Shown: positions 13,784-15,440 of the stretch, piece by piece
How the letters are laid out: every line of letters starts with the position of its first letter
Numbering within the stretch: position 1 is the stretch's first letter
Assembly: GCA_013821525.1 (NCBI GenBank)
Contig: JACDGR010000033.1
Location: forward strand, 1-15,440
DNA: 15,440 bases
Reading direction: 5' to 3'
From: Actinomycetota bacterium
Lineage (GTDB): Bacteria; Actinomycetota; Thermoleophilia; Gaiellales; Gaiellaceae
Notes under the pieces: generated by a model
Told to the model about the DNA's origin: nothing
The model's input: the letters and a program-made list of their open reading frames with translations, nothing else
Database searches by the model: none
Program-made: the position numbers and the translations under genes

Positions 13784-15440
13784 GTGGAAACGCTCGCACT
13801 CGAGTTCCCCGCGATCACCCGCCGGCTCGCCGCCGCGACCGAGACCGCCTACGGCGAGGAGCTTGCGCACGCGCTCGCCCCATCGAGCGATCCGGATGAG
13901 GTGGCGGCCCGCCAGGCACTCACCTCGGAGGTGAGCGCACTCTTCGACGCCTCGGAGGAGCCGCCGCTCGAGCGGATCCACGATGTGCGCGAGGAGGCAA
14001 CGCATGCCGAGCGCGGTGGCGGGCTGTCGGCCGGGGCGCTGCGGCGGGTCTCCGACACGATCGAGGGCGGGCTGAAGGCGCGCGCGGCGATCTCGACGCC
14101 GCTCCTCGGGGTTTTTGCCGAGGCGATCTCGCCCGCGCTCGCGCCGGTCGCCAGTCGGATCGACAAGGCGGTCGAGCCCGACGGCTCCGACCTGCGCGAC
14201 AACGCCTCGCCTGAGCTGGGGCGGCTGCGCAAGATGCTCCGCGACGGGCGCCAGCGCGCGGCCGAGGAGCTGCGGCGGCTCGCGCGCTCCTCGGCGCTCC
14301 GCGAGCACTTGCAGGAGGACTTCGTCGCCCAGCGCGGCGGGCGCCCCGTGTTCGCGGTCAAGGCGAGCGCGCGGTCGAGCGTGCAGGGGATCGTCCACGA
14401 CGTCTCGGACTCCGGACAGACGCTCTTCGTCGAGCCGCTCGAGCTCGTCGAGCTGAACAACCGCCAGTCGGAGGCTGCGAGCGCCGAGCGTGAGGAGGTT
14501 GCGCGCATCCTGCGCGAGCTCTCCTCGGCCGTCGGCGCGCAGGCGGATGCTTTGGTGGCGCTCGTCGAGGCGTGCGGCGCGATCGACCTCGCGGTCGCGC
14601 GCGGGATCGTCTCGCGTGGGTGGCGCGGCGCGCCCGTCGAGATCTCGGAGTCGGTGCGGCTGCTCGAGGCGCGCCATCCGCTGCTCGACGCGAAGACGGC
14701 GGTGCCGATCGACCTCGACCTCGGCTCTTTGCGCGCGCTCGTGATCAGCGGGCCGAACACGGGCGGCAAGACGGTCGCGCTGAAGACGCTCGGGCTGGCG
14801 GCGCTGCTCCACCAGGCGGGCTTTCGGCCGCCGGCCGAGAGCGCTGCGCTGCCGGTATTCGACGACGTGCTGGCCGACATCGGCGACCGGCAGTCGATCG
14901 AGATGAGCCTCTCGACCTTCTCGGGGCACATCGCGAACCTCATCGAGATCCTCGACGCGGCCACGGAACGCTCGCTCGTGCTCGTCGACGAGATCGCCTC
15001 CGGCACCGACCCGGAGGAAGGCTCGGCGCTCGCGCAAGCACTACTGGAACGGCTAGTGCGGCAGGCACGGCTGACCGTCGTGACGACGCACTATCCGGAG
15101 CTGAAGGAGTGGGCGTCGGCGCGGCCCGATGCGGTGAACGCCGCGACGGCGCTCGACCCCGACACGCACACGCCGCTCTACTCGATCACGCTCGGCCGGC
15201 CTGGGATCTCGCACGCGCTCCAGACCGCTGAGCGGCTCGGGCTCGCGGCCGACGTGGTTGTTGACGCGCGGGCGCGGGTCGCCCCGGAGCGGCTGCGCGT
15301 TGCGGAGCTGCTCGCCGAAACGGAGGCAGCGGAACGGACGGCCGCGGAGGAGCTCCTAGCTGCGCGTGCCGCCGCGGATCGTGCGCGCTCGCGTGAAGCG
15401 GCGCTGGAGGCAGAGATCGAGAAGGTGCGCGCATCTGCGG
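13784..15440 (+). CDS. mutS2: MutS2 family ATPase (3' end cut by window edge)
   Basis: 552 codons are visible of a protein that usually has about 780 residues. The N-terminus VETLALEFPAITRRLAAAT is typical. The clamp/lever region includes VFAVKASARSSVQGIVHDVS and DSGQTLFVEPLELVELNNRQ (about 195-230). The ATPase core has Walker A GPNTGGKT (323-330), DIGDRQSIEMSLSTFSGH, Walker B LVLVDEIASGTDPEEGSALA with Asp402-Glu403, and VTTHYPELKEWA. The visible part ends in the alanine/glutamate-rich coiled coil that precedes the C-terminal KOW/Smr nuclease region, which lies beyond the edge. MutS2 acts on branched DNA, suppressing recombination in some species, and on collided ribosomes in Bacillus. GTG 13784 follows TACACT by 7 nt (leaderless layout); GTG 13778 is an alternative. 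It diverges from the SNF2-SWIM operon. Confidence 0.94.
   Translation, partial: METLALEFPAITRRLAAATETAYGEELAHALAPSSDPDEVAARQALTSEVSALFDASEEPPLERIHDVREEATHAERGGGLSAGALRRVSDTIEGGLKARAAISTPLLGVFAEAISPALAPVASRIDKAVEPDGSDLRDNASPELGRLRKMLRDGRQRAAEELRRLARSSALREHLQEDFVAQRGGRPVFAVKASARSSVQGIVHDVSDSGQTLFVEPLELVELNNRQSEAASAEREEVARILRELSSAVGAQADALVALVEACGAIDLAVARGIVSRGWRGAPVEISESVRLLEARHPLLDAKTAVPIDLDLGSLRALVISGPNTGGKTVALKTLGLAALLHQAGFRPPAESAALPVFDDVLADIGDRQSIEMSLSTFSGHIANLIEILDAATERSLVLVDEIASGTDPEEGSALAQALLERLVRQARLTVVTTHYPELKEWASARPDAVNAATALDPDTHTPLYSITLGRPGISHALQTAERLGLAADVVVDARARVAPERLRVAELLAETEAAERTAAEELLAARAAADRARSREAALEAEIEKVRASA

Noticed and set aside
13484..15037. 517-codon minus-strand open frame opposite mutS2
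   Set aside because: The plus strand carries MutS2 with Walker A and B intact; the antisense frame is compositional.

Overview
This is a high-GC (about 68-70% in the lines I sampled) bacterial chromosome segment. The protein types suggest an actinobacterium, most likely a Thermoleophilia-like lineage (Solirubrobacterales/Gaiellales): MutS2, a SWIM-SNF2 operon, a short GT35 glucan phosphorylase, a DHA2 exporter and a DUF6855-like protein. That taxonomic call is inference; no rRNA or tRNA is present. I see no CRISPR array, insertion sequence or integrase.

Layout. (1) 1-1173: an HxlR-type regulator, running off the left edge on the minus strand, is divergent from a translationally coupled pair: a small ABM-like protein and a DUF6855-like protein. 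A palindrome lies between them. (2) 1220-5377, minus strand: two genes of visibly lower GC (57-62% in sampled lines). One is a zinc-finger NERD nuclease-like protein. The other is a large PLD-nuclease / SF2-helicase / DUF3427 protein. They are separated by 222 bp that can fold into a strong bulged hairpin. This is the accessory part of the window and the best candidate for a DNA-processing or phage-defence module. (3) 5442-7136, plus strand: short alpha-glucan phosphorylase, followed by two mutually exclusive hairpins. (4) 7234-8670, plus strand: a DHA2-type multidrug exporter behind a near-perfect operator-like inverted repeat, interrupted by one in-frame TGA at the position where the family has Trp. 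(5) 8686-8716: strong hairpin terminator; then 8758-9465, a membrane-anchored CAP/SCP protein; then 9509-10372, an aldo/keto reductase. (6) 10342-13742, minus strand: SNF2 helicase and SWIM zinc-finger protein in a two-gene operon with an ATGA overlap. The SWIM gene's 3' end overlaps the aldo/keto reductase convergently by 31 bp. (7) 13784 to the right edge, plus strand: mutS2, 3'-truncated by the window, divergent from SNF2.

Regulatory theme. Three genes (mutS2, SNF2 helicase, PLD-helicase) have a TANNNT -10 hexamer 6-8 nt before a GTG codon and no useful Shine-Dalgarno. This is the pattern of leaderless transcripts, and it sets start choices that differ from the longest open frame for the SNF2 gene. 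The very long open frames antisense to glgP, to the MFS/CAP region and to SNF2/mutS2 are GC-driven shadows and were not annotated.
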